DNA of 64,000 nucleotides from Cricetomys ansorgei. Taxonomy: Eukaryota; Chordata; Mammalia; Rodentia; Nesomyidae. The notes beneath the pieces are model-generated. The model searched no databases. It was not told the DNA's origin and saw only the letters and a list, made by a program, of their open reading frames with translations. A program made the position numbers and the translations under genes. The stretch is from the NCBI GenBank assembly GCA_026225945.1, contig JAMJFZ010001133.1:11219501-11283500 (forward strand). The letters are read 5' to 3'. Positions within the stretch are counted from its first letter, which is position 1. Each line of letters begins with the position of its first letter. Below are positions 33,565-45,700 of the stretch, one piece after another.

Positions 33565-35069
33565 ACGTTTGGGGGTGTAATCCCTTCTGTTTCTTACTGT
33601 TTCCATTTTATGCACCCTAATGATACATTAGATTTCAGTGCCTATATTTAACATTATCTAGGGAAGAAAAAAAGAAATAGATTTATTTCGATAGCTAAAG
33701 GCACACCCTTGTGGGTTTTTATTTACTTTTAGATAGTCAAGACACCCATGTAGTTTACTCTTGATAAAGACTGATCTGGGCTGCCTGTTCACAAAACCAT
33801 GTGACCTTTTGGCCACACATACTTTGTAATATATCACCAGAGCAAACCCCTTCATTCCCACTTGCCGATATTACCCGACATCCCCTCCCACACAGTATCT
33901 CCTAAGCTTGGATTTACGGATGTCACTGAATGTCTGTGCTTCGGCCCATTCCCATCAAAATGCTTGCATGGCCATGGGTTTGAACTGTGATATAATCAAG
34001 CTTTGCTTCCTACCAGCCGTTTTGAATCCCCCAAATACTCAGATGCTTTCCTTCCCTCCTAAATTGATGAACCCCCACCTGCCTCCAGAAATTTCCATGT
34101 GATGTCTCCAAAGGATGTGCTGAAATAGTCACAGGACAGACAGAGGTTATCTAAGTGCTCCGCCCACTCCCGCCAGGAGATCGCCGAGGCCCAAAGTAGA
34201 TCAGGCCATTTGTATAGTCAGAATCAACTGCTGCCCTGTTTAACCCAATTACTCTTCACCACAAGAGAAAATACAGTTATCACAGAGACTGGATCTTTAT
34301 GAGGAAAGTGGGCTCATGGCCAGAGACCTGTCAACACATGTCCACGCCATGAAGAGCAGTATCAGTACAAATGACAATGGTTAGAAAGGGCAAGGCAGGG
34401 CTGAGCTGCTCAACATGCAGAAGGAGAAGCTCTGAGCACAACTTCCCACTGTTCCCACAGAATCTTGTAGAGAATGTAGAGATAACAGCTTTTTTTAGTG
34501 GGGTGTGTGTGTGAAGTATGGGACAGCCAGGTTCCACTGTGATTGAATAAATATGAATAATTTACCGAATACTGGGGGGAAAAAGCCCAGCAGAGATGAC
34601 CACAGCAGTCAACAGAGGAAATGCAGCTATTTTCAAGCAAACTTTCAGAAGGATTTCTTCCTGTCGTTTATGGCAAATAGGGAGATAATGTTGAATCTGC
34701 TTTTAAAATGAATATCCTCCTCACCGCCAGTGACCTCATTTCACCAGATATTCAGCATTTCTATTGGTCAGCCGCTGGTCCGTTCTATTTATACAGATCA
34801 GCTGCTCAGGAATCCTCTGAGATGAGGACTCCGGTATTTTATTATAAAAAGGCGAAAATGAAGGTAGAGGGGTGGAATAGCCCGCCATGTACTGCCACTG
34901 GAACCACACCAAGTCAGTTATCCCTCAAGCCCTGCTTCCCATGGCCTTCTTTTCTCAAATGATCTGTCCTCACGTCACCGGAAAGTCACCTTCCCAGACT
35001 CTCGTAAGTCCACCGGGTGCACAAAAGCCTGTGTCCACAGGAAGTCAGGTCCTCATTTCTTAACTAACA
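33565..35069. other. Unique sequence
   Basis: No recognised element. An ATTGG motif (34763-34767) lies 18 bp before a TATTTATA motif (34786-34793), a weak promoter-like coincidence only. Confidence 0.4.
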
Positions 35070-35235
35070 CAGTGGTTAAACCCATGAGACTGTAGGCTCA
35101 TGTCTCAGCTCCCTCATAGCCTAACGGTGTGACGACGGTGGTTCTCCGAGTCTCTGTGAAATGAGAAACTATTTCCTCATAGGAGCATGCGTGGATGTAG
35201 TCAGTACACTCGCAACACCTTAAATAGTCTGTGGG
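35070..35235 (+). mobile_element. MIR SINE
   Basis: Sense MIR: 'acagtggttaaacccatgag' (5' head), 'cctaacggtgtgacgacggt', 'gagtctctgtgaaatgagaa', 'ctatttcctcataggagcat' and a weak 3' segment. The 5' head is the clearest match. Confidence 0.7.
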
Positions 35236-35694
35236 AGAAGTATGAAAATTACCATTTTCTCCTGAAAGCCAAGCTGCCCACTGGTGTTATGGGAGATTTG
35301 TTCTAGGATTCTGCTCAAATATCAAACTCTAAGATAGTTCCCAAGTCTCTTCTATAAAATGGCACAGTATTTGCATATAACCTACATGCATTCTCCCTAT
35401 ACTTTAAATAATGGATTTTTTTTACTTAGAGTAAATAACATAATGTAAATACTATGGGAATACTGGCTGTTGTATGTATTGCATAATGGACAAACAGAGA
35501 GGGAGAGTCTATATTTATTTAATATAGATGTATTTTCCCCAGATACTTTCAATGAACAGATAAATCTACAGGTAGAACCTATGGCTGACTGTAAAGAACA
35601 TACTGAAGCTGATGAACACTTTCTTGGTAATTCACACGTGTGCACCTGAGACACTTTCAGAAGTGGGTTGGTAGGCATTTATGATACACACAAT
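35236..35694. other. Unique sequence
   Basis: AT-rich, nothing recognised. Confidence 0.45.
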
Positions 35695-35950
35695 AGGAAC
35701 CAAGGCAGAAGCCATGGAGGAACAGTGTGTCCTAGCTTGCGCCAATGCTCATGTTCAGCTCCTTGACTTACATAGCTGAGGCCCACGTGAATAGGGATGA
35801 CACCGCCCACAGTGGGGCTGGGTCATCCTACATCAACTAGCGATCAAGAAAATGCCCCATGGACATGCTGACAGGATAATCAAGGCAATTCCCCAATTGT
35901 GACTCCCTCGGATAAATCTAGGTTGTATTGTGCTGACTGCTGAAGCTAAC
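35695..35950 (-). mobile_element. LTR fragment, antisense, same family as the 20.05-20.45 kb LTR
   Basis: Shared landmarks with the element at 20048-20453 in the same order: 'gcagaagccatggaggaaca', a 'caccgcccacagtgggg' block, 'caactagcgatcaagaaaat' followed by 'gccccatgg', and 'ccccaattgtgactccctc'. The left part (polyadenylation region) is missing, so the copy is truncated and more diverged. Confidence 0.65.
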
Positions 35951-38900
35951 TGGGAGAGATGGCACCTCAAGCCACCTTGTATAACTAGCTTAAGTTCACT
36001 CAAGTTTGCTGGGACTCTTCTGCAGGCCAGTTGTTAAGCTTGGCATAAATTGATTGTCCATTGACATATGCCTTTCGAATTTATATCCATTTTCCCACAT
36101 ATTGTTTTTAGACGGAATGTGTAGCACTTTTATAGAGAATTTAGAAAACTCTAGAAGCCCAGCAGAATGTTTCCAAGGCCTTACCACCTTTTCACCCTTC
36201 ATCACGATACACCTTTGGGAAGCCGGGATGAAATGTCTTCAGTCTAGAAGAATGTAGTGTGAGTGTTTTGGTCACTGTCAATGATGATTCTCAAACTTGG
36301 ATTCTTTTTTAGGGCCAGGGTCTCTTTTTTCAGGTGCCATATCAAAACAAGCGTGCATGTTTGTTTGCCATGTAATATGAATCTGTCCTCCAATGCTGCG
36401 GTGAGTTTTGATGGGAGTGATGCCAGAATGGAGCACGCAGTTGACTGTTTCTCTTTCCATCAGAACCATCATGGCTCCATGTTACCCATCATTCACCATG
36501 GTTGACACCTTATTGTAGTCATTTACAATATTCTGGCCACATGTATTTTACGTTGAGATCCCCGGTGGTAAACACATAGAAGCCAGATCCCCTTGCTTAG
36601 TCTTGTTCTAACTTTGTGGAGTTACAATTCTGGAGCAGTGTTTCAATAATACCAGGAATGGTTTGTGGTAATTACTAGAAATTGCATCGTCATATAAGGA
36701 TATGGCTTTAACAGTTGGAATGAAATCAAGCAAAAGAACAGTACCTGGCTTCTCTTCCTTGTTTTATGCTTTGCAGTAAGTCCCTTGGCTTTCCCACAGC
36801 CTATCCAGTCTCCTGGGTGTGACCTTGATGCTCTGAGCTTCTCAGTGGCCATCCCTACAGTTTAAGTTATGATTGCTGGGACTGGACAAGGAAGATAAAT
36901 GCTTCCAGTTCCAGGAGGAATAACTTTAACTGGAGGAGACAAGGCAGACAAGTTAGCCAGTTGTTGGGTTCTCTGTGGGGACTCTAGGGAGAAAAATGGC
37001 TGTTCTAGGTAGGTAACTGTTTCATCTTAACGAAAAGAGATGCCACCTTGATTTCCACACAAGCTGAATACCTGAATAATTATATTTTAAGCAACACAGA
37101 ACATAAAACAAATTCACTCAGCATGTAGTTGTAGTCAGTTGTACCCAGGCTTGCCCAAACTGGTCTTTCTCATTGCGGGGTGTGGGAGAACACAGAGCTT
37201 TGTGGGTCCCCGGGGGCCTGCCAGGCCCTGAGGTGTTGCTCAGCTGTGGGAGGCATGCCAGTTCTCAGGTCTGCTAATGAGTGGTGTGGTGTCTGGCAAG
37301 GATCTTTCCTGAGAGTGAGTGTGACTAATCATGAATCTTTTCAATAACGCTGACAATTCATTCTCCTTTCTCTCCTTCACCCACTTTCTTTGCGGGATCT
37401 GGCCAAAACGGGAGCAAATTAGTCTCATTCTGGAAAAGGCAGGACATGCACAAAGGACCCCCTTCAAGGTTTCCAGTGCTCTGAGCCCGGAGGTTTTGCA
37501 GTCAATGTAATTATCTAACCTGGGTGAGCACAGGAGGTAGTTTTGTTTTGTTTCCCATCTTCCATAGTGGGCACAGAAGACACCCTGCATCTGCACCACT
37601 GGCCTGTTGAATATGTTTGCATTTGACACCAAGAAAAGCAGTGGTATGATTATCCTGTGAATGCTTCAGCTCTGAAACTGAGGACCTGCCCATTTCCTGC
37701 TCAAAAGCTTTCCTTCATCATATATTGTTTCTGTCCCCTTAGGGACATGTTGGGGACCTTAAATGCTGGGGCTCTCTAGTTGGGGTGAAGAGCCAAGAGG
37801 AAATAAGGGTGTCCTCAGATTAACCTTGCTGCCTGCCACTTACTTGGGGGTCTGCTGGGTTCCCTGAGCCTCTAACACCACAGCTAACCTACGTGTTCTG
37901 TCAGAGGGAAGGTGGGGAGCACTGCACCTGTGTCTTGGGGAAGTTAGCATTACCATCTGTTGGGAAGTAGGTTGGGAAGCTTGCTGCCATCTCTTCCTGC
38001 CGTTGCAACAACCTTTCAGGGGATGTAGTGATTCTCTAATAGCGCGAGGCCTCACCATGGATCAGATCTCTGGGAATGACTCAAGTGTACTAATCCAGCC
38101 CAAGCACTTACATTTGAGAGAACTGAGCAAGTGAAAGCAGAGGAAACACGCCTTGAGATTTGGAAAACACCGAGGCAGTTTATAGCATTCTTCGTTCTTT
38201 AAAATAAACACTGTGTAGCTCAGCCTGCTTCTCTCCCTTTAATATGAAAGCCTGTTTCTTCTTTGATTCCAGGGCTTTGGGGACTACTATTAATATCTAA
38301 GGCAGTCTAAAGCGGCAATTAAATTAGAAGTATCAGAGCTGTATTTTCTAAATTAAAAAATTGGGACATGTGTTCTAACAGGCACCAGAATATTTTCAGG
38401 AATGATAAATAAAAGTATTCAAAATTAGATTTCTCTTTGAGTATTTTGACTAGAGGACCCCTTTGCATTTTCTGAGCAACTTCTCTTCTGTTTCCTGGTT
38501 GTCCAAGGTTAGATTGTGTGTAATATACTGTGTTTCAAAAACCAGGATTTTTTTTTTCTGTAAAGATCTACCCTTCAGCTTCTTTTTAAAAACAATGAGG
38601 TCTGGAAACACTGAGGGGGAAGCCTGGCACACTGCTGTGCTGAACAGCTGGCACTCTCTCAGGACCCTGGGCCTTGCCCCTCCATTATTTTCCATCCTCC
38701 ATGTTTTGCCTGCATCTAAATGGGCATCTGCCCGGCCTCTCTAAGCATCTGATTTTATACTTGTTCCAATCACACAACCCACGAGGCTCCTTGTGGCTCA
38801 TCATTGGAGCAGGGAGGTAGACATTGACTCTTGCCACCTGAGGCATCGGTCACAATGTGCAGTCTATACCTGCGGTGTTAGAGCCCCGATGGCTTTTCTT

Positions 38901-39683
38901 CTTTGACTACAGAAAATCAAAGAAGTAACCATGAATGTGTGATTTGGGACAGTCTCTGATGATGCAAAAGGAGACACAGTCGCCTGACCACCCAGCCCCC
39001 AGCCCTGCCCTGTGCTTGTCTGTCTCTTTGAAAACTGATTCTGTAACATTAGGGACTGAGGTTTGAACATAGAAATGTATTCCGTTTTCAGTTAATGCTA
39101 TGATTGATTATAACATATTAAGTAAGTTACTGAACCTTACAATGCTTCAGACTATTTAGTTGGGGAGTAAGTAGCAAATTTTATGGAGTTTTTGTTTTGT
39201 TTTGTTTTGCTTTTTTAATGCTTTGAGATTGTTTTGGACAAGACTTTGAAACAATGTTAAAATGAACTATCTAAAACCTAGAAGTTTCACAGACCGCAAC
39301 TGCACAACGGGAAAGAATTCATTCGTATTCAAGTGGATAGACTCATGTTTGTGAAAATCCTGGAGTTATTTAGTATTCATCAGCCAGTAGGTCAGCCAGT
39401 GTGGAAGGCAATCCCCCACTCAGTAGACTTTTTACTAAGTATCCACATTAGGTCCAATAGATACAGTTTCCCATTTCTACAAAAGCAGAAGTATCATGTG
39501 TTTAATCGGAAGCAACCCTGGTGCTGTGATAGGCACTGGAGAAACAAAGAGAAGAACACACAGAACACTCATGCACATAAACTGCCACGAAGGGTTATAG
39601 GTACCATGGCAGGTATGTGGAGGCCACAGAGGGGAGCCAGTCTCTCTGGGAGGATAGGGCTGGTGCAAGTGAGTTCTCGAATG
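35951..39683. other. Unique sequence block
   Basis: About 3.7 kb, the longest stretch in which I recognise nothing. Frames up to 130 codons (37240-37632, minus) have no domain. A faint MIR-like patch occurs at 39095-39160, and a TTTTG run at 39191-39210. Confidence 0.45.
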
Positions 39684-39995
39684 AATGAATTTGTGGGATC
39701 TGGAGAGATGATAGTTCAGCAGTGACGCACTTGCTTCACTACATGAAGACCTGGGAGTGATCTCCATCATTCATATAAAAAGCCACACAGAGTGGTACAT
39801 GCTTGTGATCCAGCACCAGGGAGGCAAAGAGGCAGGTTCTCTGGCTTGCTGGCCAGCCAGCCTAGCTCACATAATGAGCCCCAGTGAGAGAATCTGTCTC
39901 AATAAACAAGGTGAAGAGCTCCTGTGGAACCACACCTGAGGTTGTCCTTTGGCACCCACACAAATTCTGCACGCACCTGTGCCTCCGTGCACATT
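39684..39995 (+). mobile_element. Composite SINE: tRNA head, B1-like middle, B3-like tail
   Basis: In order: a tRNA-type head 'gatctggagagatgatagtt' and 'gacgcacttgcttcactaca', a B box-like 'gaagacctgggagtgatctc', a B1-like body 'gagtggtacatgcttgtgat' and 'ccagcaccagggaggcaaag', then 'cagcctagctcacataatga', 'gtgagagaatctgtctcaat', and a tail 'cacctgaggttgtcctttgg' with 'cacccacacaaattctgcac'. A known rodent composite type, called here by architecture rather than by name. Confidence 0.78.
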
Positions 39996-40599
39996 TGTAT
40001 CTAAGCACACGCATACGTGAATCTGTGAATGAAATCCTAATGATATCACATCATCCTGGAAGGAGGCGAATTGAAAGTGTGGGTTGAAATTGGGGTCAGC
40101 ATTTACCCCAAGGACAGAGTGACTAGAAAACCATGCTGCAGGGCCCACGGCATTTTCAATGGTTTGAACAGGGGCCAAAATGGGTACCTTAACATGCAAG
40201 GCTAGGCTGATGGCCACATCAGTATCTTCTCTTTGTTGTGTCAGAGAGAAAGAGCCATGGACATACCCCTGTGAAAGGGTCATCGCTTTTCAGCATGGGG
40301 TGGGAGCTGAATTAGAGATCGGAACACCTACAGACATCATAGGTTTGACCTGGACAAGAATCCAGACACAAGTAAGTGAACACCACACATCTGTTATATC
40401 AGTTCATACTCTGTCAGAGATCTCTAGGACATTCATTCTCATTAGAGACCTTTTACAATGAATGTAGTCATCCTAGATTGCTATAAAGCTATCAAATTCA
40501 GTAGAAAAATGCAATCTTCTTTTTATTAGTACCATTAATTATTAGTAGTATTAACCAATATAAATTGACGGTTACTATTATAGTTGATCTATCAAGGAG
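39996..40599. other. Unique sequence
   Basis: No element recognised; AT-rich towards 40500-40590. Confidence 0.45.
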
Positions 40600-40755
40600 T
40601 TTACATTCATCTCATGTTGCCCTATGAGGAAGGTATTTTTGCACACACACACACACATCCTCATATTTCAGAAGAAGAAATTGAATCATGGAGAGGAAAA
40701 TTCTCTTTCCAAGTTGTAGAGCAGGCTAAGAGTTGGAAGCAGGACCCACTCAGAA
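40600..40755 (-). mobile_element. MIR SINE, antisense, split by a CA array
   Basis: An inverted MIR: 'gttgccctatgaggaaggta' (for 'caaccctatgaggtaggtac'), a CA run at 40641-40658, then 'tcatatttcagaagaagaaa', 'ttgaatcatggagaggaaaa', and 'gagcaggctaagagttggaa'. The CA array occupies the place of the central 'attattatcccca' segment. Confidence 0.7.
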
Positions 40756-41399
40756 GGAATGTTATTGCTTTCATCCTAAAACAGAATCCCTAAGAATAAG
40801 GACCCTTCACTCCTCCTGTCAAATCCTTCAACAGAACTCTCACTGTATGAGCTCAGTTTGGCATGACTGCAGTTGAGTCATAACCACGGCTGTGCAGAAT
40901 AACCCTGGCTAGTTTTCCCACACAGTAAACTGCAGTAGACAAAGCCGCCGAAGTGGTTTATGGACCCTTTCAACAGAGCCAAAGCCCCGGGGATGTGATG
41001 AGTTCTGATATTAGCTGGAGGAGGTGAGCTCCTCTTTCTGACTCAAGCTGCGGGGACTCACTTGACCTTGATTTGCCAGGGACTAAACCTCCACCGGGAA
41101 GTGCCCAGTAGACCACACCGTGTCTTATTCTAGACCTGGCTGCCTCTTTCTTTGGTGTCACAGCACCTTGGGGCTGGTCATCAAACCTTGAGATAGATTA
41201 ATTAACCAACCTGGTTTCGGTCCCTAATACGCAGTTCTCATGAGCTGGCCAAGATGACTTGGCATGAACGTGGCTGGGAACACAGCCACGTGTGCATTCA
41301 CGTGTGTGCACATTTTACACGAAGTCTTCGGAGTAGACTCCTTCATTCTGAGTCTTGAACCCAGAGTGCAATGGAAAAGAACAGCCTGGGTGATTTTTC
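40756..41399. other. Unique sequence
   Basis: No element recognised. Confidence 0.45.
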
Positions 41400-42169
41400 A
41401 AGCAATTCTCCCACTAACAAAACTGTTCCTGACCATCCATGCCCCTCTTAGGGAACCAAAGCCAAATTCTCTCAGTTCACCACACCAATCCCAAAGACCT
41501 CCTCCCTCGTCCCTCTCATACACAAGAAAGCCCCCTTGTCATCGGTACTCTCTTAATACTCTTTGCCCCCCTATCTCTTCACTGTCTTTCCTCCTTTGTA
41601 ACCAAGCAAACTCAACAAAAAAATAGAGCTTCATAAATTCATCTTGGATTCACCTCTCACAGGTCAGACTCCAGATGAGTACTCTGGTCAATGAGCAGCC
41701 TGTGTGCCCACCTCCCTACTCCATCTCTCTCTGAGGATAAAAATCTCTTTTCCTTTCCCTGGTCTTGGGACTCCTCTTCCCAACTACCAGGATCATGGGC
41801 CTGAAAAGTTCAAATGTACACGCAAGATAAAAATTTTCCCCTAAACTATGTAAACTCTGTCTCTAGTCTATCTGACCCAACAGATTTCAAATCATCTGCA
41901 GATTGTTCCAACAACTTGCCAGCCCCAGCTGTTTCCCAGGAATCTGCATCCCTGGCAACTTCAAAGCGGCTAGCCCCAGATGGTCCACCCTCACAGACTG
42001 CTCCAACTCGGCCTACGCATCCCTATGTGGCGCAAGTGAAACAGCCTACTCTTTCGAGCCTTGGTCAGCAACCCAATTTCCTTGGGCCTCCAACAATGAC
42101 TCCCCAATGCCAGCAGGAAGTAGTCAGAAGCATCACCCCCTTCCCTAAAATAATCACAAAAGGTGGGGA
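41400..42169 (+). pseudogene. Possible endogenous retrovirus internal remnant
   Basis: C-rich, low-G DNA, compositionally distinct from its surroundings, lies directly upstream of an LTR-like sequence and ends in a purine-rich stretch ('aaaaggtgggga', 42158-42169) in the position of a polypurine tract. Two overlapping frames (41814-42191 and 41903-42148) are open, one Pro/Ser/Thr-rich, but no catalytic, gag or env motif is recognised and no intact gene is present. No 5' LTR was found, so the left edge is arbitrary. It may be a non-autonomous element. The retroviral reading depends mainly on the LTR call that follows. Confidence 0.45.
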
Positions 42170-42558
42170 TGTTAGTACATCTTCCAGATAACCCAAAGAT
42201 GCTGATGGGTACCCTTCTCACACAAAGGCCCATCTCCCAGAAACCCCTCCACAGCTCCCCTACCTCTCTCCCAAAAGTCCACATCTCCTCTCCTCCCAGC
42301 CAATCATCGACAGCCACTCCAACCCTTCTCTGACTGTACCTCCCCTCCTCTCACCTAGGACACTTTAAAACCTGCCGTCTGCCTACCGGCCAAGTCTGTC
42401 TCTACTCTATCCAGAGGCAGTACTTTGTCCCTCCAGGGCAAATATCCTCCTCCCCCAACCCCCTTATGCCCCATCCCCTGTTCCCCTCCCTTTCTTTCTC
42501 TGGGGAAAATAAATCTCCTTTATGCTAAGAATCTGCTGTCTGGGTGTGTTCTGTGCCA
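42170..42558 (+). mobile_element. Putative retroviral LTR (3' LTR of the preceding relic)
   Basis: Begins TG at 42170 just after a purine-rich tract and ends CA at 42557-42558, giving 389 bp. Inside are a pyrimidine-rich U3, a TTTAAAA motif at 42363-42369 as a possible TATA equivalent, and an AATAAA at 42507-42512 followed by a short GT-rich U5 ('tgtctgggtgtgttctgtgc'). The order and spacing fit an LTR. The family was not identified, and no target-site duplication can be tested without a 5' LTR. Confidence 0.6.
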
Positions 42559-44512
42559 ACTCCGGTCCTTTAAAAAAAATGGAGCTAGAAAGTTGTGATG
42601 ACCTAAATTCCAGGGATATTGCACAAAGCAGCCTGCTGCCATTTGTACAGTGTTTGGCTTTCCTTGGAATAAATTGTAGTTATTCTGTGGCATAACCTCA
42701 GGAAACGTCAAGGCTAGCCAGAGGGTTGAGTGAATTTAGACATCTTGAAACCCTTTGTCAACAAACACAATGGAGTCGGTTTTCCTACGTGTTCTAAGGT
42801 CCTTTTATTCAACAAGCTGCTGGTGCTGTCCTGTCCCAAAAGATCCCAGAGCCATTTGTGCAACGTCACCTCCCTACAATCTTACAGAACACTGGCAAGC
42901 CAGCCTGAGAGTAGGACTCCAGTAGCCCGGGGTGAAGAAAGCAAGCATCATAGGAGTGAGAATACTTTGGGGTGGAAAGAACCCACTTGGGAGCTCAGCT
43001 CAACACTTCGTAGTACTCACCTCTGTAAGATCCTCAATGTCTGAGATGGATTAACAGGCAAGAGAGGGGTTTTTAGGAAAATGTTGAGAGAAAAAGCATA
43101 AAGAGCAAAGAAGTGAAGACATTTTTAAAAAGAACCCTCTTGTTAATTTCTGTGGGTGAAAGGAAATCTTGGCGAAGGGTAGAGGAAGCCGTATGGTGCC
43201 CCACAGCCTGCAGTGTTAATTAGATGCAAAGAGCTGTAGAGACAGTGGAGACCCTAACTTTTAGTGACGTAGCACAAAGTTTTTTTTTCCCCTTCTCAAA
43301 TATCAGCCTCAGACGTGTCCACAGTGTGTCAAAGAGCCATGGCCAGTTTCTGTTGTGGTTTCTCCATCTCCCGCAGCCTTCGTCCCTTCACTCCCGATCT
43401 CGGAGGGCCACAGCAAAGTTCCCATGGGGCCAGGCCTCTGTGCACACATCGTGACTACCCACATTCCAGGTAGACCCACTTCCAACTTCTCAGTCACAAC
43501 TCCCCAGCGCAGGGGGAGGACCGAGACTCCGGCGACTGTCCCTTTCTCTGCTACATTTTTGTGCTGATTAGAAAAAAAAAAAAAAAACAGTGAAAATCTT
43601 TCAGAAATGGTTTTGGAGATTCCTTTATCCAAATCACCCACTCTTTTGCAAACCACTGACTTGCTGTGCAATTCACGTTGGGCCCAGGCTTACTTAGGCA
43701 GCTGTCATAGCTCTGAAGCCAAGTTGTGATTTTATCATTGGGAAAAAAAAATACATGTGGTATCGATACCATACTTCTTATGCTGCAATGATTTTGAAAC
43801 ATTTTCTATAACATCCCATGTTCCTGGGAATATTATTGTATTAACTGCATTTTTAGTGGAAAATGAATTATGCCATTATGATGGCAGGGACATTTCCTTT
43901 CATTTATGTATATTATAGGAACATTACAAAGACAGTTACATGCACACCTGTGTCTTTTAAGACTCTTGATGTTAAGAAAGAATTTGTTAGTAAATCTTTA
44001 AATGATGTCTTTTTGATCTTTAGAAGTCATCCTTACAACGTTCCCAGTTAAGCTGGAGATGGGCATGGCAAGTGTCAGAAAGAGGGAGCAACCTCATCTG
44101 GCTCAGACTGTTAGTTCCTGGCTCCTGGGGGGCCCTCTGTAAGGGACAGCTGGAAACAGAGCATCCGTGGCTCTTTGTCTCTCCGAAGGGAGAACCAACC
44201 TTCCCCTGTCTCATCCTTTCTGAGCATGTCAGGGATGAACACGTGCATTAAGACTCCTGTGAGTAGCCTAGAAAGGAAATTGACAACCACACCAGTCTAG
44301 TTATAGATACCTGTCTTGAAATTAAGTCAAACTAAGTTAGCATATACGTATATGTACCTTGTATCAATGTACATTTTGTGTATTGTCTGTCTTATTCCTG
44401 CCAATAAGTTTTATCCATATTATGACTTATTTCATTTTGCATATCGTTTCTTCTATTAGTTTTATAATTGTACTGCTGCCCCCAAAGTGTGTACCCACGA
44501 GCACTGGCATGT

Positions 44513-44513
<1 letters not shown>
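42559..44513. other. Unique sequence
   Basis: No recognised element or exon. Homopolymer A or T runs occur at 43279-43288, 43571-43587 and 43742-43750. Confidence 0.45.

Positions 44514-44543
<30 letters not shown>
44514..44543. repeat. CA dinucleotide microsatellite
   Basis: About fifteen CA units. Confidence 0.96.
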
Positions 44544-44546
<3 letters not shown>

Positions 44547-45375
44547 CACTGCTGCTTATAAAAGTAGTTCTTGACTTTAAGCTGCTCTTGATGTATTTTA
44601 ACTAAAGAACACAGAGTAGAGGTGCAATAAAAGCTATAATTAGGTAAACGATGAGGGTGCCAGTGTTTTTGGTGGTGAGCTTGGGTGAGGAAGCATTCTG
44701 GAAGTTCCACGACGTATTTTAGCTCACATCTTACTTGCCAGAATCTCTTCACAGGTTCGTAATCAGCTGTGAGGGATGTGGAAACAGAAGCTTTGGGTAG
44801 CTATGTTGTGCGTGGGGAAACTGATCTTTTTAGTAAGGAAGAAGAGTAGTGAGGACTCCAGGCAGGCAACTCCCAGTCTCTTGCAAAGCCAAGTTATAGA
44901 TTGAGGGCTATTCTTGAGAATGGAGTTCTAAAGCAAAGTAGAAATTATAAAATGAAAAAATAAGGACAAATTCTGCTTTCCACAGTCTGAGCTAAATTAT
45001 GTATGTTTCAAATCCTAGGCGGCCTGCTGTATGTTATGGTGATGCTTCATCAGCAAGCAGAGTGAGCAGCAAAGAGAGAGCCCAGGGCCAGTCTTCTGTT
45101 TACTGGACATCTGAGAGATTCCCCACGGCATGTCACACGGGGGAAACAGGGCATCTAAAGACACCCTGCTCATAAGCAAGGGCAGTCGTCTTGGTTCAGT
45201 GCTGGGACAGTACAGTGAACCTCACACCCAGGGCAGGAGCCACCGTCTCCGGTACCTCTTAAAAATCACTTAGAAGATTCCTCTGTGTATCTGGATGTGG
45301 GGATGAGTTAAACTTAACCACGGGTCTGAGAAATAGGGCAACTGGCCACTCACTGTACACGGAATATTGCAAAAA
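44544..45375. other. Unique sequence
   Basis: No element recognised. Confidence 0.45.
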
Positions 45376-45700
45376 TACAGTCAGCTCTTTGTTTCTGTGT
45401 GTTCTGCTCCTGTGGACTCAACCAACTCCAAGTGGAAAATATTTCTGAATAAATTGCATCTGTATTGAATCTGTGTAGACTTTCTCCTGTCATTAATCTC
45501 TAAGCAATATGATGTTCACAAAGCATTTAAATTATATAAGGTATAAGAATGCATCTAGAGATGATTTAAAATATACAGGAGAACAAGCACGTGCACAGGT
45601 AAAATGCAAACACAATGCTACTTTCTATAAAGTACTTGTGTGTCTTCAGGGCTTGGTGTTCAAAGGCTGCAGGACCTATCCTGCAGGTGCCAAGAGACAC
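45376..45700 (+). mobile_element. TcMar-Tigger-type nonautonomous DNA transposon (MER2-like)
   Basis: Starts at a TA dinucleotide (45376-45377), the target of mariner-class elements, followed by 'cagtcagctctttgtttctg', 'ctgtggactcaaccaactcc', 'gaaaatatttctgaataaat', 'gcatctgtattgaatctgtg', 'agagatgatttaaaatatac' and 'aggacctatcctgcag' towards the other end. These are in the order of the MER2/Tigger consensus as I recall it. The right terminal inverted repeat is eroded, so that boundary is approximate. Ancient mammalian insertion with no coding capacity. Confidence 0.72.

Noticed and set aside
37240..37632. 130-codon minus-strand frame in the longest unique block
   Set aside because: No domain or repeated support; an exon cannot be excluded, but nothing in the sequence supports one.
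42730..43044. 104-codon plus-strand frame downstream of the LTR
   Set aside because: No recognisable domain or compositional coding signal; consistent with chance.
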